Source: Betaproteobacteria bacterium | GTDB taxonomy: Bacteria > Pseudomonadota > Gammaproteobacteria > Burkholderiales > JAEUOS01 | Assembly: GCA_028292405.1 (NCBI GenBank) | Contig: JAQGMJ010000017.1 | Coordinates: forward strand, 1 to 51,303 | Direction: 5' to 3' | Length of the DNA: 51,303 nucleotides | Shown: in pieces, positions 9,622 to 18,594 of the stretch | Layout of the letters: every line of letters starts with the position of its first letter | Numbering within the stretch: position 1 is the stretch's first letter | The notes under the pieces: generated by a model | Database searches by the model: none | What the model was told of the DNA's origin: nothing | Seen by the model: the letters and a program-made list of their open reading frames with translations, nothing else | Program-made: the position numbers and the translations under genes

Positions 9622-10395
9622 ATGAGTGTCCTGATCGAGCTGCGCGAAGTCGGCAAGACCTTCGCCAATGGCACCCAGGCGCTGGCCGGCATGTCACTGG
9701 CGGTAGCTGAAGGCGAATTCGTCAGCCTGCTGGGCCCCTCGGGTTGCGGCAAGAGCACGGTGCTGCGCATGATCGCCGGCCTGGCGGCGCCTTCCAGCGG
9801 AGAGATTGTCGGCGCCGGGGCGGGCAAGGGCGCGCGCGACTTGGGCTTCGTGTTCCAGGAACCTACCCTGATGCCTTGGGCCACGGTGCGGGACAACGTG
9901 CTGCTGCCCCTCAGGCTGCAAGGCGTTGCGCCGGCAGGCGCCGGGCCGCGGGTGAAGCAGGCGCTGGCGCTGGTGGGGCTGGAGAAGTTTGGACGCTCCT
10001 ATCCGCGCGAACTGTCCGGCGGGATGAAAATGCGCGTGTCGATCGCGCGGGCGCTGGTCACCCGGCCGAAGCTCTTGCTGATGGACGAGCCCTTCGCCGC
10101 GCTCGACGAAATGACGCGCATGAAACTCAACGACGACCTGCTGCGCCTGTGGCGCGAGCACGGCCTGACCGTCGTCTTCGTCACCCACTCGGTCTACGAG
10201 TCGGTCTACCTCTCCAGCCGGGTAGTGGTGATGGCGGCGCGGCCGGGACGGGTGGTGGCGGAGGAGACGATAGACCCGACGACCGGGGCGCCGTATCTAC
10301 GTGATGCGGAATTCCGCCTTTTGCCCGAGTATGCGGCGGCCTGCCGGCGCGTTTCGCGCGCCTTGCAGGGCGACGCAGCGGAGGCGCGTACGTGA
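9622..10395 (+). CDS. ABC importer ATP-binding protein (nitrate/taurine/pyrimidine-type)
   Basis: 257 residues from the ATG at 9622 (MSVLIELREVGKTFANG). Walker A GPSGCGKST (38-46), Q-loop FVFQEPTLMPWATV, signature LSGGMKMRVSIARAL, Walker B LLLMDEPFAALDEMTR and the switch histidine VFVTHSV are all present. The sequence is of the SsuB/TauB/ThiZ class that works with NMT1/THI5-like binding proteins. The frame is open further upstream, but residues before 9622 have no family similarity. It overlaps the permease gene by four bases (GTGA), so the genes are translationally coupled. It powers import from the cytoplasmic face; the substrate is unknown (see the binding protein). Confidence 0.92.
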   Translation: MSVLIELREVGKTFANGTQALAGMSLAVAEGEFVSLLGPSGCGKSTVLRMIAGLAAPSSGEIVGAGAGKGARDLGFVFQEPTLMPWATVRDNVLLPLRLQGVAPAGAGPRVKQALALVGLEKFGRSYPRELSGGMKMRVSIARALVTRPKLLLMDEPFAALDEMTRMKLNDDLLRLWREHGLTVVFVTHSVYESVYLSSRVVVMAARPGRVVAEETIDPTTGAPYLRDAEFRLLPEYAAACRRVSRALQGDAAEART

Positions 10396-11183
10396 CGCCT
10401 TTGCCGAAGTGGGTCAACATCGTCGTGCCCTTGCTGATCGCCGCGCTGGCGCTGGCCGCATGGGAGGCGGTGGTGCGGGTGCGCGAAATCCCGCCCTATG
10501 TGATTCCCGCGCCCAGCCTGGTGTTGCGGACCTTGATAAGCGACTGGCCCACGCTTTGGCCGGCCCTGCTGGTGACGCTGAAGATCACCGTGCTGTCGCT
10601 GCTGCTGGCGGTGGCGGGCGGGGTGCTGCTGGCCTTTTTGTTCTCGCTCTCGCCGTGGATCGAGCTCTCGCTGGTGCCCTTCGCGGTGATTTTGCAGGTG
10701 ACGCCGATTATCGCCATCGCCCCGCTGATCATCATCTACGCACCCAATACGTTGTCGGCATTGCTGATCTGCGCCTGGATCGTCGCTTTTTTCCCGATCC
10801 TTTCCAATACCACCGTGGGCTTGCGCAGCGCCGATCGCAATCTGCAGGACCTGTTCGCGCTCTACGGGGCGACGCGCTGGCAGCGCTTGCGCTACCTGCT
10901 GGCACCCTCGGCTCTGCCGTATTTTCTCGCGGGATTGAAAATCGCCGGCGGCTTGAGCCTGATCGGTACCGTGGTGGCGGAGTATGCGGCCGGCACCTCG
11001 GGGCAGGAGTCGGGGTTGGCGTATCGCATACTCGAAGCCTCGTTTCGCCTCAACGTGCCGCGCATGTTCGCCGCGCTGCTGCTGGTGGCGGCGACCGGCA
11101 TCGTCATCTACTTCGCCTTCAACTGGCTTTCGCATGCGCTGCTGCACAAGTGGCACGAAAGCGAACTCGACGCCGGCCGCTAG
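10392..11183 (+). CDS. ABC importer permease (BPD_transp_1 type)
   Basis: 263 residues from a GTG start at 10392 that overlaps the ATPase stop. About six membrane helices: 9-28 (VVPLLIAALALAAWEAV), then after about residue 55 LKITVLSLLLAVAGGVLLAF, SLVPFAVILQVTPIIAIAPLIII, ALLICAWIVAFFPIL, and two near the C-terminus. The coupling (EAA-like) loop is LYGATRWQRLRYLLAPSALPYFLAGLKIAGGLSLIGTVVAE. It resembles SsuC/TauC/ThiX-type permeases. It is the membrane part of the importer encoded by 9622-12245. Confidence 0.92.
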   Translation: MTPLPKWVNIVVPLLIAALALAAWEAVVRVREIPPYVIPAPSLVLRTLISDWPTLWPALLVTLKITVLSLLLAVAGGVLLAFLFSLSPWIELSLVPFAVILQVTPIIAIAPLIIIYAPNTLSALLICAWIVAFFPILSNTTVGLRSADRNLQDLFALYGATRWQRLRYLLAPSALPYFLAGLKIAGGLSLIGTVVAEYAAGTSGQESGLAYRILEASFRLNVPRMFAALLLVAATGIVIYFAFNWLSHALLHKWHESELDAGR

Positions 11184-11219
11184 AATGGCAGCCTGACCGC
11201 ATCTGAACCGAGGATTTAC

Positions 11220-12245
11220 ATGCCCGCCTTGCACCGTGCCATAGTCGCCGTATGCCTGTTTGCTGTTGCCAGCGCCCAGGCGCAGTCCACCGAGAAAGTG
11301 ATTTTTGCCACCAACTGGAAGGCCCAGGCCGAACATGGCGGCTATTATCAGGCGCTGGCCGACGGCAGCTATGCCAAATGCGGGCTGGACGTACAAATCC
11401 AGATGGGCGGCCCCTCGGCGAACAACCGGCCGCTGCTGCCGGTGGGCAAGATCGACTTCCTGATGGGCGGCAACATGCTGCAGGCCTTCGACTCGGTCAA
11501 ACAGAAGATTCCCACCGTCGTGGTCGCCGCGCATTTCCAGAAGGATCCGCAGGGCATCATTGCGCATCCGAACCAGGGCTACGAAAAGTTCGAGGATTTG
11601 AAGAAAGCGCCGAGCATTCTGATCTCGGCCTACTCGCTCGCCGGCTTCTACCAGTGGATGAAGTCGCAATACGGTTTCAAGGAGGAGCAGACCAAGCCCT
11701 ACAACTTTTCCATTGCGCCGTTTCTGGTGAACAAGACCTGGGCGATGCAGGGCCTGTTGTCCTCGGAGCCTTATTCGATCGAGAAAGAAGCCAAGTTCAA
11801 GCCCAAGTTTTTCCTGCTCGCCGACTATGGCTGGAGCACGTACTCGAACACGGTGGAGACGCGCAGCGAATTGGTGGAGAAAAAGCCCAGGGTGGTGCAG
11901 TGCTTTGTCGATGCCTCGGCGATCGGCTGGACCAATTATCTTTATGGCGACAACAAAAAAGCCAACGAGATGATCAAGAAGGCCAACCCGGAAATGACCG
12001 ACGACATCATCGCCTACTCGATCGCCAAGATGAAGGAATACGGCATTGTCGATTCGGGCGACGCGGCGGCCAAGGGCATCGGCATGATGACCGATGCACG
12101 CATGCAGGACTTTCTCGACAAGATGGTCAAGGCCGGCCTGTTCAAGCCCGGCGAGATCGACCTGAAAAAAGCCTACACCCTGAAGTTCGTCGGCGGCGGC
12201 GCCGGCGCCGGGCTGGCGGAGAAAAAGAAGCTGACCGGGAAGTAG
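11220..12245 (+). CDS. ABC transporter substrate-binding protein, NMT1/THI5-like
   Basis: 341 residues. Signal peptide at about 1-21 (MPALHRAIVAVCLFAVASAQA, cut likely after AQA); no lipobox cysteine. The mature start FATNWKAQAEHGGYYQALADG and the ligand-region segment MGGPSANNRPLLPVGKIDFLMGG are typical of NMT1/THI5-like periplasmic binding proteins, a group that takes hydroxymethylpyrimidine-like precursors, riboflavin, taurine or pyrimidines. No pathway gene lies beside it, so the ligand cannot be assigned; a pyrimidine or flavin compound is the best guess from the NWxxxAEHGGYY start. ATG at 11220, 36 bases after the permease stop, with a GAGG-like ribosome site. It forms one operon with the ATPase and permease and stops three bases before the convergent GNAT stop. 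Confidence 0.9.
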   Translation: MPALHRAIVAVCLFAVASAQAQSTEKVIFATNWKAQAEHGGYYQALADGSYAKCGLDVQIQMGGPSANNRPLLPVGKIDFLMGGNMLQAFDSVKQKIPTVVVAAHFQKDPQGIIAHPNQGYEKFEDLKKAPSILISAYSLAGFYQWMKSQYGFKEEQTKPYNFSIAPFLVNKTWAMQGLLSSEPYSIEKEAKFKPKFFLLADYGWSTYSNTVETRSELVEKKPRVVQCFVDASAIGWTNYLYGDNKKANEMIKKANPEMTDDIIAYSIAKMKEYGIVDSGDAAAKGIGMMTDARMQDFLDKMVKAGLFKPGEIDLKKAYTLKFVGGGAGAGLAEKKKLTGK

Positions 12246-12247
12246 GC

Positions 12248-12760
12248 TTAGGCACCTGCCAGGTGTTTTAAATAGAACACCGTGTCCACCGCCATGCGCG
12301 GGAAGCTCGGCGGCAATTGCGCCGCGTCGATCAGCGTGAAACCGTTCTTCTCGTAAAAGCGGTGCGCCGCGTGCAGCACGGGCGTGGTGCCTAGATAAAT
12401 CTCGCGCATGCCGCGTTCTCGCGACCATGCCTGCAGCGCATCGAGCAGGCGCGCCGCAATGCTGCACTCTGGGCCGCGATAGGGCGCCTTGACGAACATC
12501 TTGCGCAGCGCTCCCTGTCCGTTGCCGAAGTCGCGCAACGCGAGAGTGCCGATCACCTCGCCGGTGGCGCAACTCTTGTCCGTCACTGCCACCCAGAAAT
12601 TGCCGTTTCCGCTTTGGTAAAACGCGGGGATGTCGAGAAGGTCCGGCTGGTCGGCCAGCGTCACCGGCACCTTGAATTCGATCTGCTGGATCGGCAGGAT
12701 GGTGTCGATCACACCCTGCTGGAACAGCGGCTCGTAAGGCTGGATGCGGATGGCGCTCAT
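12248..12760 (-). CDS. GNAT-family N-acetyltransferase
   Basis: 170 residues. Acetyl-CoA-dependent acyltransferase fold: the acceptor side VIGTLALRDFGNGQGALRKMFVKAPYRGPECSIAARLLDAL covers strands 4-5 and the CoA pyrophosphate loop (Q/R-x-x-G-x-G/A region YRGPECSIA, a weak match), followed by EIYLGTTPVLHAAHRFYEKNGFTLI, the usual GNAT C-terminal motif. The substrate is unknown. ATG at 12758-12760. The gene starts 16 bases after the mfd stop in the same direction, so it is probably read through from mfd. Confidence 0.88.
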   Translation of the reverse strand: MSAIRIQPYEPLFQQGVIDTILPIQQIEFKVPVTLADQPDLLDIPAFYQSGNGNFWVAVTDKSCATGEVIGTLALRDFGNGQGALRKMFVKAPYRGPECSIAARLLDALQAWSRERGMREIYLGTTPVLHAAHRFYEKNGFTLIDAAQLPPSFPRMAVDTVFYLKHLAGA

Positions 12761-12776
12761 CGCTGCAGGCTGCGCG

Positions 12777-15700
12777 CTAGCGCTTCACTCCCTGGGGCGA
12801 AGCGGCTTTTTTTATCGCCTGCTCGACCATCTGGGTGGCGGCGTGCACGGCCGGCTCGCTCTTCATTTCGGTCACCAACCCGGTCACCACCTCGCTCAGG
12901 GTCTTGCGCGCCACTTGCGCGCGCTCCACCGGCGTCTGCGTCTTGCCGACGATTTTCAGCCGGTCCTGGCCGCTCAATTGCACGTTGCGGTTTTTTTGCA
13001 CCAGCTTGATCACGCGGGCAGCGTCGATCGGCGCGTCCTTCTTGAACTGGATCACGATGCTCTCGGGGCCCGCGTCAATCTTCAGCACGCCGGCTTCCTG
13101 CGCGGCGATGCGCAGCCGATGGCTCTCGACCAGCACCTGCGCTGGCTCGGGCAGCTTGCCGAAGCGGTCGATCAACTCCTCGAACAGGTAGTTGAGCTCG
13201 TCCAGGGTCTTGCAGTTGGCCAGGCGCTTGTACAGCGTGAGGCGCTCGTGGATGTCGCCGCAATAGTCTTCCGGCAGCAGCGCGGGGGCGTGCAGGTTGA
13301 TCTCGGTGGTGACGCCCAGCGGCTCGGAGAGGTCCGGCTCCTTGCCGACCTTCAGGCAGGCCACGGCGTGCGCCAACATCTCGGTGTAGAGGGAGAAGCC
13401 GATCTCCTGCATTTCGCCGGACTGCGATTCGCCCAGCACCTCGCCGGCGCCACGAATCTCAAGGTCATGCATGGCGAGGTAAAAGCCAGAGCCCAGGTCT
13501 TCCATCATCTGGATTGCTTCGAGGCGCTTTTTCGCCTGCGGCGTCAGCGCTTCTTCGCTATGCACCAGCAGATAGGCATAGGCCTGGTGGTGCGAGCGCC
13601 CGACGCGGCCGCGCAACTGGTGCAACTGCGCCAGGCCGAACTTGTCGGCGCGGTGCATCAGGATGGTGTTGGCGGTCGGCACGTCGATGCCGGTCTCGAT
13701 GATGGTGGTGCAGAGCAGCAGGTTGAAGCGCTGCTGGTAAAAGCCGCGCATCACCCGCTCCAGTTCGCGCTCGCCCATCTGTCCGTGGGCCACCGCGATG
13801 CGCGCCTCGGGCAGGATGCGCGCCAGGCGCTCCTGCATGTTCTGGATCGTATCCACCTCGTTGTGCAGGAAGTACACCTGGCCGCCGCGCTTGAGCTCGC
13901 GCAACACCGCTTCGCGGATAATCGAGTCGCCCTCGCGGCGCACGAAGGTCTTGATGGCGAGGCGCTTTTGCGGCGCTGTGGCGATCACCGAAAAATCGCG
14001 CAGGCCTTCCAGGCTCATCGCCAGGGTGCGGGGGATCGGCGTGGCGGTGAGCGTGAGCACGTCGACTTCCGCGCGCATCGCCTTGAAGGCCTCCTTCTGG
14101 CGCACGCCGAAGCGGTGTTCCTCGTCGATGACCACCAGCCCCAGCCGCGCAAAGCGCGTGCTCTTGGAAATCAGCTTGTGGGTGCCGATGACAATGTCGA
14201 TGCTGCCGTCTTCCAGGCCTTTGAGCGCGGCTGTCGATTCCTTGGCGTTGCGAAAGCGCGAGACCTCGGCCACCTTCACCGGCCAATCGGCGAAGCGGTC
14301 GCCAAAGGTCAGAAAGTGCTGCTCCACCAGCAGCGTGGTCGGCGCGAGTATCGCCACCTGCTTGCCGCCGGCCACCGCGATGAAGGCGGCCCGCAACGCC
14401 ACCTCGGTCTTGCCGAAACCGACGTCGCCGCAGATCAGCCGGTCCATCGGCCGGCCCGACTTCATGTCTTCCATCACGCTGGCGATCGCGTTGGCCTGGT
14501 CGGCGGTTTCCTCGAAGCCGAAGCCTTCGGCGAAGGCGTCGTAGTCGTCCTGCTTGAACTCGAACGAATGGCCTTCGCGCGCGGCGCGGCGGGCGTAGAG
14601 GTTAAGCAGTTCGGCGGCGGTGTCGCGCACCTGCTGCGCGGCCTTGCGCTTGGCCTTTTCCCACTGGCCCGAACCCAGGCGGTGCAGCGGCGCGTCTTCC
14701 GGCGCGGCGCCGGAGTAGCGGCTGATCACCGAGAGCTGGGCTACCGGCACGTAGAGCTTGGTGTCGTCGGCGTATTGCAGGTGCAGGAACTCGGTCATGC
14801 CGTCGCCGAGGTCGATGTTTTCCAACCCCAGGTAGCGGCCGATGCCGTGCTGCGAGTGGACCACCGGGTCGCCTACCTTCAGCTCGGAGAGGTCGCGCAG
14901 CATGCCATCGACGTTGCTCTCGCGCTTTTTCTCGCGCTTGGCGCGCGCCTTCGCGGTTTCGGCGTAAAGCTCGGTTTCGGTGATGACGGCGATGCCGGCT
15001 TCCGGCAGCATGAAGCCGGCGAACAACGGCGCGACGCCCAGCATCAGCGGGGCGCGCGCGGTAAGGAAGTCGGCGAAGGAATCGCAGGGCGCGGGCTTAA
15101 TGCCATGCTCGGCGAAATACTCCAGCATGGTCTCGCGCCGCCCGGCCGATTCCGCGGCGATCAGCGCGCGGCCGTTGAAGTTGCCGAAAAAAGAACGCAG
15201 GTTGGCCAGCGGATCATCGGCGCGGCGGTTGACGCTGACGCCCGGCAGGGAGCGCGTGGCCACGGCTTCGCTGCCGGGACGCACCGAGACGGCGGCGAAG
15301 TCCTGCAGGCGGACGAAAAAATCCTCGCCGCGCAAGAACAGTTTGCCCGGCGGAAACAGCGGGCGCTCGGTATCGCCGCGCAAAAAGCGAAAGCGGTCTT
15401 CGGTCTCGCGCCAGAAGTCTTCAAAGGCCTTGTCCACCGCGCCGTGCAGCACGATCAGGCTGGACTTCGGCAGGTAGTCGAACAGGGTCGAGAGTTCCTC
15501 GAAGAACAGCGGCAGGTAGTACTCGATGCCGGCCGCGGCCACGCCGTTGCCCATGTCCTTGTACATCGCGTAGCGCGAAGGGTCGCCCTCGAAGATTTCG
15601 CGAAAGCGGCCGCGAAAGGCGGTGCGCGATTCTTCCGTCATCGGAAATTCGCGGCCCGGCAGCATGCGGATGGCGGGCACCGGATACAGCGAACGCTGGC

Positions 15701-16355
15701 TGTCGGCATCGAAGGTCTTGATGGTCTCGATTTCGTTGCCGAACAAATCGATGCGGTAGGGCACCACGCTGCCCATCGGGAACAGGTCGATCAGGCTGCC
15801 GCGCGCCGCCCATTCGCCGGGACCCATCACCTGGGTCACGCTGGAGTAGCCGGCCATGGTCAACTGGGTGCGCAGCGCGGCCTCGTCCAGCTTGTCGCCG
15901 GCCTTCAGAAAAAAGGTGTGGCCGGCGATGAAGGCGGGCGGCCCCAGGCGATACAGCGAGGTCGCCGCCGGCACCAGCACGATGTCGGCCTCGCCGCGCA
16001 GGATCAGGTGCAGGGTTTCCAGGCGCTCGGAGACCAGGTCCTGGTGCGGCGAAAGCGTGTCGTAGGGCAGGGTTTCCCAGTCCGGCAGCACATGCACCTT
16101 CAGCTCGGGTGCGAAGTAGCGGATTTCCTCCTTCAGGCGCTCCGGGTCCTGCGCGTCGGCGCAGATGATCGCCAGCGGGCCGGGCCGGGTTTTCGTGCGG
16201 GTCGCGCCCTTGCCGTCCTCGGCGCCGGCCTCCGCGCGGCGCTGCTCGGCCATCCGCGCGAACATCAGCGCGTCGGCGGCGCCGTGCGGCTGCGCGATGC
16301 TCGGGCGCTCGCCGGGCTTCGGGGTCAGGGAGAAGGGGATCAGGTCGCGGTTCAC
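12777..16355 (-). CDS. mfd: Transcription-repair coupling factor Mfd
   Basis: About 1190 residues. Mfd removes RNA polymerase stalled at DNA lesions and recruits UvrA. Order: UvrB-like N-terminal domains (the PTSLYRLGPPAF region and after), RNA polymerase interaction domain (LSELKVGDPVVHSQHGIGRYLGL), RecG-like translocase with Walker A GDVGFGKTEVA and the box DEEHRFGVRQKEAF, the TRG motif region (LLLCTTIIETGIDVPTANT, QLRGRVGRSHHQAYAYLL), and a C-terminal TRCF domain. The start is uncertain: GTG at 16353-16355 (VNRDLIPFSLTPKPGERPS) fits the usual N-terminus, while a TTG at 16383-16385 would add ten residues; neither has a clear ribosome site. With uvrB about 4 kb away, two excision-repair genes lie in this window, though not in one operon. 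Confidence 0.95.
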   Translation of the reverse strand: MNRDLIPFSLTPKPGERPSIAQPHGAADALMFARMAEQRRAEAGAEDGKGATRTKTRPGPLAIICADAQDPERLKEEIRYFAPELKVHVLPDWETLPYDTLSPHQDLVSERLETLHLILRGEADIVLVPAATSLYRLGPPAFIAGHTFFLKAGDKLDEAALRTQLTMAGYSSVTQVMGPGEWAARGSLIDLFPMGSVVPYRIDLFGNEIETIKTFDADSQRSLYPVPAIRMLPGREFPMTEESRTAFRGRFREIFEGDPSRYAMYKDMGNGVAAAGIEYYLPLFFEELSTLFDYLPKSSLIVLHGAVDKAFEDFWRETEDRFRFLRGDTERPLFPPGKLFLRGEDFFVRLQDFAAVSVRPGSEAVATRSLPGVSVNRRADDPLANLRSFFGNFNGRALIAAESAGRRETMLEYFAEHGIKPAPCDSFADFLTARAPLMLGVAPLFAGFMLPEAGIAVITETELYAETAKARAKREKKRESNVDGMLRDLSELKVGDPVVHSQHGIGRYLGLENIDLGDGMTEFLHLQYADDTKLYVPVAQLSVISRYSGAAPEDAPLHRLGSGQWEKAKRKAAQQVRDTAAELLNLYARRAAREGHSFEFKQDDYDAFAEGFGFEETADQANAIASVMEDMKSGRPMDRLICGDVGFGKTEVALRAAFIAVAGGKQVAILAPTTLLVEQHFLTFGDRFADWPVKVAEVSRFRNAKESTAALKGLEDGSIDIVIGTHKLISKSTRFARLGLVVIDEEHRFGVRQKEAFKAMRAEVDVLTLTATPIPRTLAMSLEGLRDFSVIATAPQKRLAIKTFVRREGDSIIREAVLRELKRGGQVYFLHNEVDTIQNMQERLARILPEARIAVAHGQMGERELERVMRGFYQQRFNLLLCTTIIETGIDVPTANTILMHRADKFGLAQLHQLRGRVGRSHHQAYAYLLVHSEEALTPQAKKRLEAIQMMEDLGSGFYLAMHDLEIRGAGEVLGESQSGEMQEIGFSLYTEMLAHAVACLKVGKEPDLSEPLGVTTEINLHAPALLPEDYCGDIHERLTLYKRLANCKTLDELNYLFEELIDRFGKLPEPAQVLVESHRLRIAAQEAGVLKIDAGPESIVIQFKKDAPIDAARVIKLVQKNRNVQLSGQDRLKIVGKTQTPVERAQVARKTLSEVVTGLVTEMKSEPAVHAATQMVEQAIKKAASPQGVKR

Positions 16356-16413
16356 GAACGTTACAGATGGGGCTGCGAAAGCCAAAATGCAAACGCAGCG
16401 AAATTACAAATGC

Positions 16414-16444
16414 AAAACGCGCCGCGAAGATAGGCGCGGCGCGT
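16414..16444 (-). terminator. Terminator-like hairpin in the mfd 5' leader
   Basis: A perfect 10-bp GC-rich stem (arms 16417-16426 and 16435-16444, 8-base loop) followed on the minus strand by TTTT and further T-rich sequence, the form of a Rho-independent terminator acting on minus-strand transcripts. No minus-strand gene ends here: ispD upstream is on the plus strand and mfd starts about 60 bases downstream. It therefore lies between the likely mfd promoter and mfd and may act as an attenuator or as a block to antisense transcription. Confidence 0.6.
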
Positions 16445-16465
16445 GAAACATGTTGCACAGCCGAT

Positions 16466-16471
16466 ATTATA
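16466..16471 (-). promoter_or_regulatory. Likely -10 element of mfd
   Basis: Perfect TATAAT on the minus strand about 110 bases upstream of the mfd start, in the divergent mfd/ispD region. A -35 hexamer is not convincing. If used, the leader would contain the hairpin at 16414-16444. Confidence 0.5.
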
Positions 16472-16563
16472 GAAGCATTACGCGCCGGCAGCCCTTTTGC
16501 GCACTAAAATACGCCTCGCTTCGAACCCCTCTTCGAACCCCGTCCGAACCCGACCGAGACTCA

Positions 16564-17250
16564 ATGTCCCGCTGCCACGCCCTCATTCCCGCCGCCGGTG
16601 TAGGCGCCCGTGCCGGCGCCTCCATCCCGAAGCAATACGCCGAGATCAACGGCGTGCCGATGCTCGCCCATACCCTGCGCGCCTTTGTCGGCGCGCCGGG
16701 CATCGCCGGCGTGCACCTGGTGATTTCGCCGGAGGACGAGTGGCTAGACTCGCTGGGCAAGCAAGTGATTCCCGCCGGAGTGAAGGTGCATCGCGCCGGC
16801 GGCATCACCCGCGCCGACAGCGTGGCCAATGGCCTGCGCGCGATGGCCGCTGAGGCCGACGCGAACGACTGGGTGCTGGTGCATGACGCCGCGCGCCCCT
16901 GCATCAGCCCGGCGATGATCGCCGCGATGATCGATGAACTGAAAGACGACGCCGTCGGCGGCCTGCTGGCGCAGCCGGTGGCCGACACCGTCAAGCGCGC
17001 CGACTCGGCCCAGCGCGTGGCCCAGACCCTGCCGCGCGACGGCCTCTGGCTGGCGCAGACCCCGCAGATGTTCCGCCTCGGCATGCTCGCCGACGCCTAC
17101 GCGCGCTTTCCCGAAGTGACCGATGAAGCCGGCGCGATGGAGCGCGCCGGCCACGTGCCCCGGCTGGTGGCGGGTGATGCCCGCAACATCAAGGTCACCT
17201 ATCCCGCGGACTTCGCCCTGGCCGCGCTGTACCTGAAGGACCATTCATGA
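16564..17250 (+). CDS. ispD: 2-C-methyl-D-erythritol 4-phosphate cytidylyltransferase
   Basis: 228 residues, third step of the MEP isoprenoid pathway: MEP + CTP gives CDP-ME + PPi. The nucleotide-binding N-terminus [20 protein letters not shown] carries the conserved glycine-rich loop and the catalytic Lys of PKQY. Other marks are [26 protein letters not shown], and the later TPQMFR and [14 protein letters not shown] at 16564 starts [12 protein letters not shown]; the open frame upstream has no similarity. ispF overlaps by four bases (ATGA), the common betaproteobacterial ispDF coupling. Confidence 0.96.
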   Translation: MSRCHALIPAAGVGARAGASIPKQYAEINGVPMLAHTLRAFVGAPGIAGVHLVISPEDEWLDSLGKQVIPAGVKVHRAGGITRADSVANGLRAMAAEADANDWVLVHDAARPCISPAMIAAMIDELKDDAVGGLLAQPVADTVKRADSAQRVAQTLPRDGLWLAQTPQMFRLGMLADAYARFPEVTDEAGAMERAGHVPRLVAGDARNIKVTYPADFALAALYLKDHS

Positions 17251-17735
17251 GCGCCAGCCCGTTGCGCATCGGCCAGGGCTTCGACGTACACGCCCTGGTG
17301 GCAGGCCGCCTGCTGATCATCGGCGGCGTCACCATCCCCTACGAAAAGGGCCTGCTCGGGCATTCGGACGCCGACGTGCTGCTGCACGCCATCACCGACG
17401 CCCTGTTCGGCGCCGCCGCGCTGGGTGACATCGGCCGCCACTTTCCCGATACCGATGCCGCCTTCAAGGGCGCCGACAGCCGCGTGCTGCTGCGTGAATG
17501 CGCCAGGCGCGTGCGCGCCGCCGGCTACGAAGTAGTGAACATCGATTGCACCATCGTCGCCCAGGCGCCGAAAATGGCGCCGCACGTGGCGGCGATGGCG
17601 GCCAACATCGCTGCCGATTGCGGTATCGACGCTGGTTGCGTGAACGTGAAAGCCAAGACCACCGAGCGTCTTGGCTTCACCGGCCGCGGCGAGGGCATCG
17701 CCGCCGAGGCGATAGCCCTGCTGGAAAAGCGCTAG
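17247..17735 (+). CDS. ispF: 2-C-methyl-D-erythritol 2,4-cyclodiphosphate synthase
   Basis: 162 residues, trimeric Zn-dependent enzyme that cyclises CDP-ME-2-phosphate to MEcPP with release of CMP. Metal-binding motif GQGFDVHAL (Asp13, His15) and the third ligand histidine in [31 protein letters not shown] and the C-terminal [21 protein letters not shown] are family marks. ATG overlaps the ispD stop. It converges on the sulfurtransferase gene with a four-base gap and no terminator between them. Confidence 0.97.
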   Translation: MSASPLRIGQGFDVHALVAGRLLIIGGVTIPYEKGLLGHSDADVLLHAITDALFGAAALGDIGRHFPDTDAAFKGADSRVLLRECARRVRAAGYEVVNIDCTIVAQAPKMAPHVAAMAANIAADCGIDAGCVNVKAKTTERLGFTGRGEGIAAEAIALLEKR

Positions 17736-17739
17736 CGCC

Positions 17740-18594
17740 CTAGGGCTGGCTGCCGGTGGCCACCGGCCGCGCCGGATTGGCGCACCACTCGCTCCACGAG
17801 CCGGGGTAGAGCCTGGAGCCTGAGAGCCCGGCGATTTCCATCGCCACGAAGTTGTGCAGGGCGGTGACGCCCGAGCCGCATTGCTGGATCACTTCGGCCG
17901 GCGTCTTGCCGGCCAGCAGGGCCTCGAACTCCGCGCGCAACACGGCGGCGGGCTTGAAGGTGCCATCCGGGTTGACGTTGGATTTCCAGAAACGGTTCAC
18001 CGCGCCGGGAATGTGGCCGCCGACCGGGTCGATGGTCTCGGCGCTGCCGTCGTAGCGGTCCGGCGCGCGCGCGTCGATGATGCGCGCGCTGCCGTCCTTC
18101 ATGCGCGCGGCGACTTCATCGCCTTCGACCTTGATGGCGGCGTTGATGCGGGCGACGAAGGTCGCGGGCCGGGCCGCCGGCATGTCCGTGCTCAGCGCGC
18201 GGCCATCGAGCTTCCATTTGCCGAGGCCGCCGTCGAGCACAGCCACCGCCTGGTGGCCCATCCACTTCAGGCACCACCAGGCGCGCCCGGCGTACATGCT
18301 TTGCGCGCTGTCGTAGACCACCACCTGCTTGCCCTCGCTGATGCCGAGGCGGCTGAACAGGGCGGTGAGCGACTCGACACTGGGCAAAGGGTGGCGGCCA
18401 TTGCTGCCGTTTTTCGCGCCGGCGAGGTCGTCGTCCAGCGAGACGAATTGCGCCCCGGGAATGTGGCCGGCGGCATAGGCCTCGCGGCCCCAGCCCGGCT
18501 TCATCAGGTCGTGCTGGCAATCCAGCACGATCCAGTTGGGGTCATCCAGGTGCCGAGAGAGCACGGAGGCGTCGACGATGGTGGTGTAGATCAT
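17740..18594 (-). CDS. sseA: 3-mercaptopyruvate sulfurtransferase (two-rhodanese)
   Basis: 284 residues with two rhodanese domains; the N-terminal one is structural and the C-terminal one catalytic. The active loop is CGSGVTA with the persulfide-forming Cys239; CGSGVTA is typical of mercaptopyruvate sulfurtransferases, while thiosulfate enzymes usually carry CRKGVTA. The domain-1 segment GREAYAAGHIPGAQF and domain-2 segment DARAPDRYDG...GHIPGAVN are characteristic. It transfers sulfur from 3-mercaptopyruvate to cyanide or thiols, with likely roles in cysteine turnover and H2S formation. The start ATG overlaps the stop of the upstream EamA gene by four bases. Confidence 0.93.
   Translation of the reverse strand: MIYTTIVDASVLSRHLDDPNWIVLDCQHDLMKPGWGREAYAAGHIPGAQFVSLDDDLAGAKNGSNGRHPLPSVESLTALFSRLGISEGKQVVVYDSAQSMYAGRAWWCLKWMGHQAVAVLDGGLGKWKLDGRALSTDMPAARPATFVARINAAIKVEGDEVAARMKDGSARIIDARAPDRYDGSAETIDPVGGHIPGAVNRFWKSNVNPDGTFKPAAVLRAEFEALLAGKTPAEVIQQCGSGVTALHNFVAMEIAGLSGSRLYPGSWSEWCANPARPVATGSQP

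Noticed and set aside
12744..16433. 1229-codon open frame on the plus strand opposite mfd
   Set aside because: Its composition (His, Gln, Val, Gly, Arg-rich, no domain) is that of an antisense frame in high-GC coding DNA; mfd on the other strand is certain.
16460..16467. GCCGATAT on the plus strand, resembling a FliA -10
   Set aside because: No TAAA at 15 bases upstream and next to ispD, which is not a motility gene; overlaps the mfd TATAAT on the other strand. Treated as chance.
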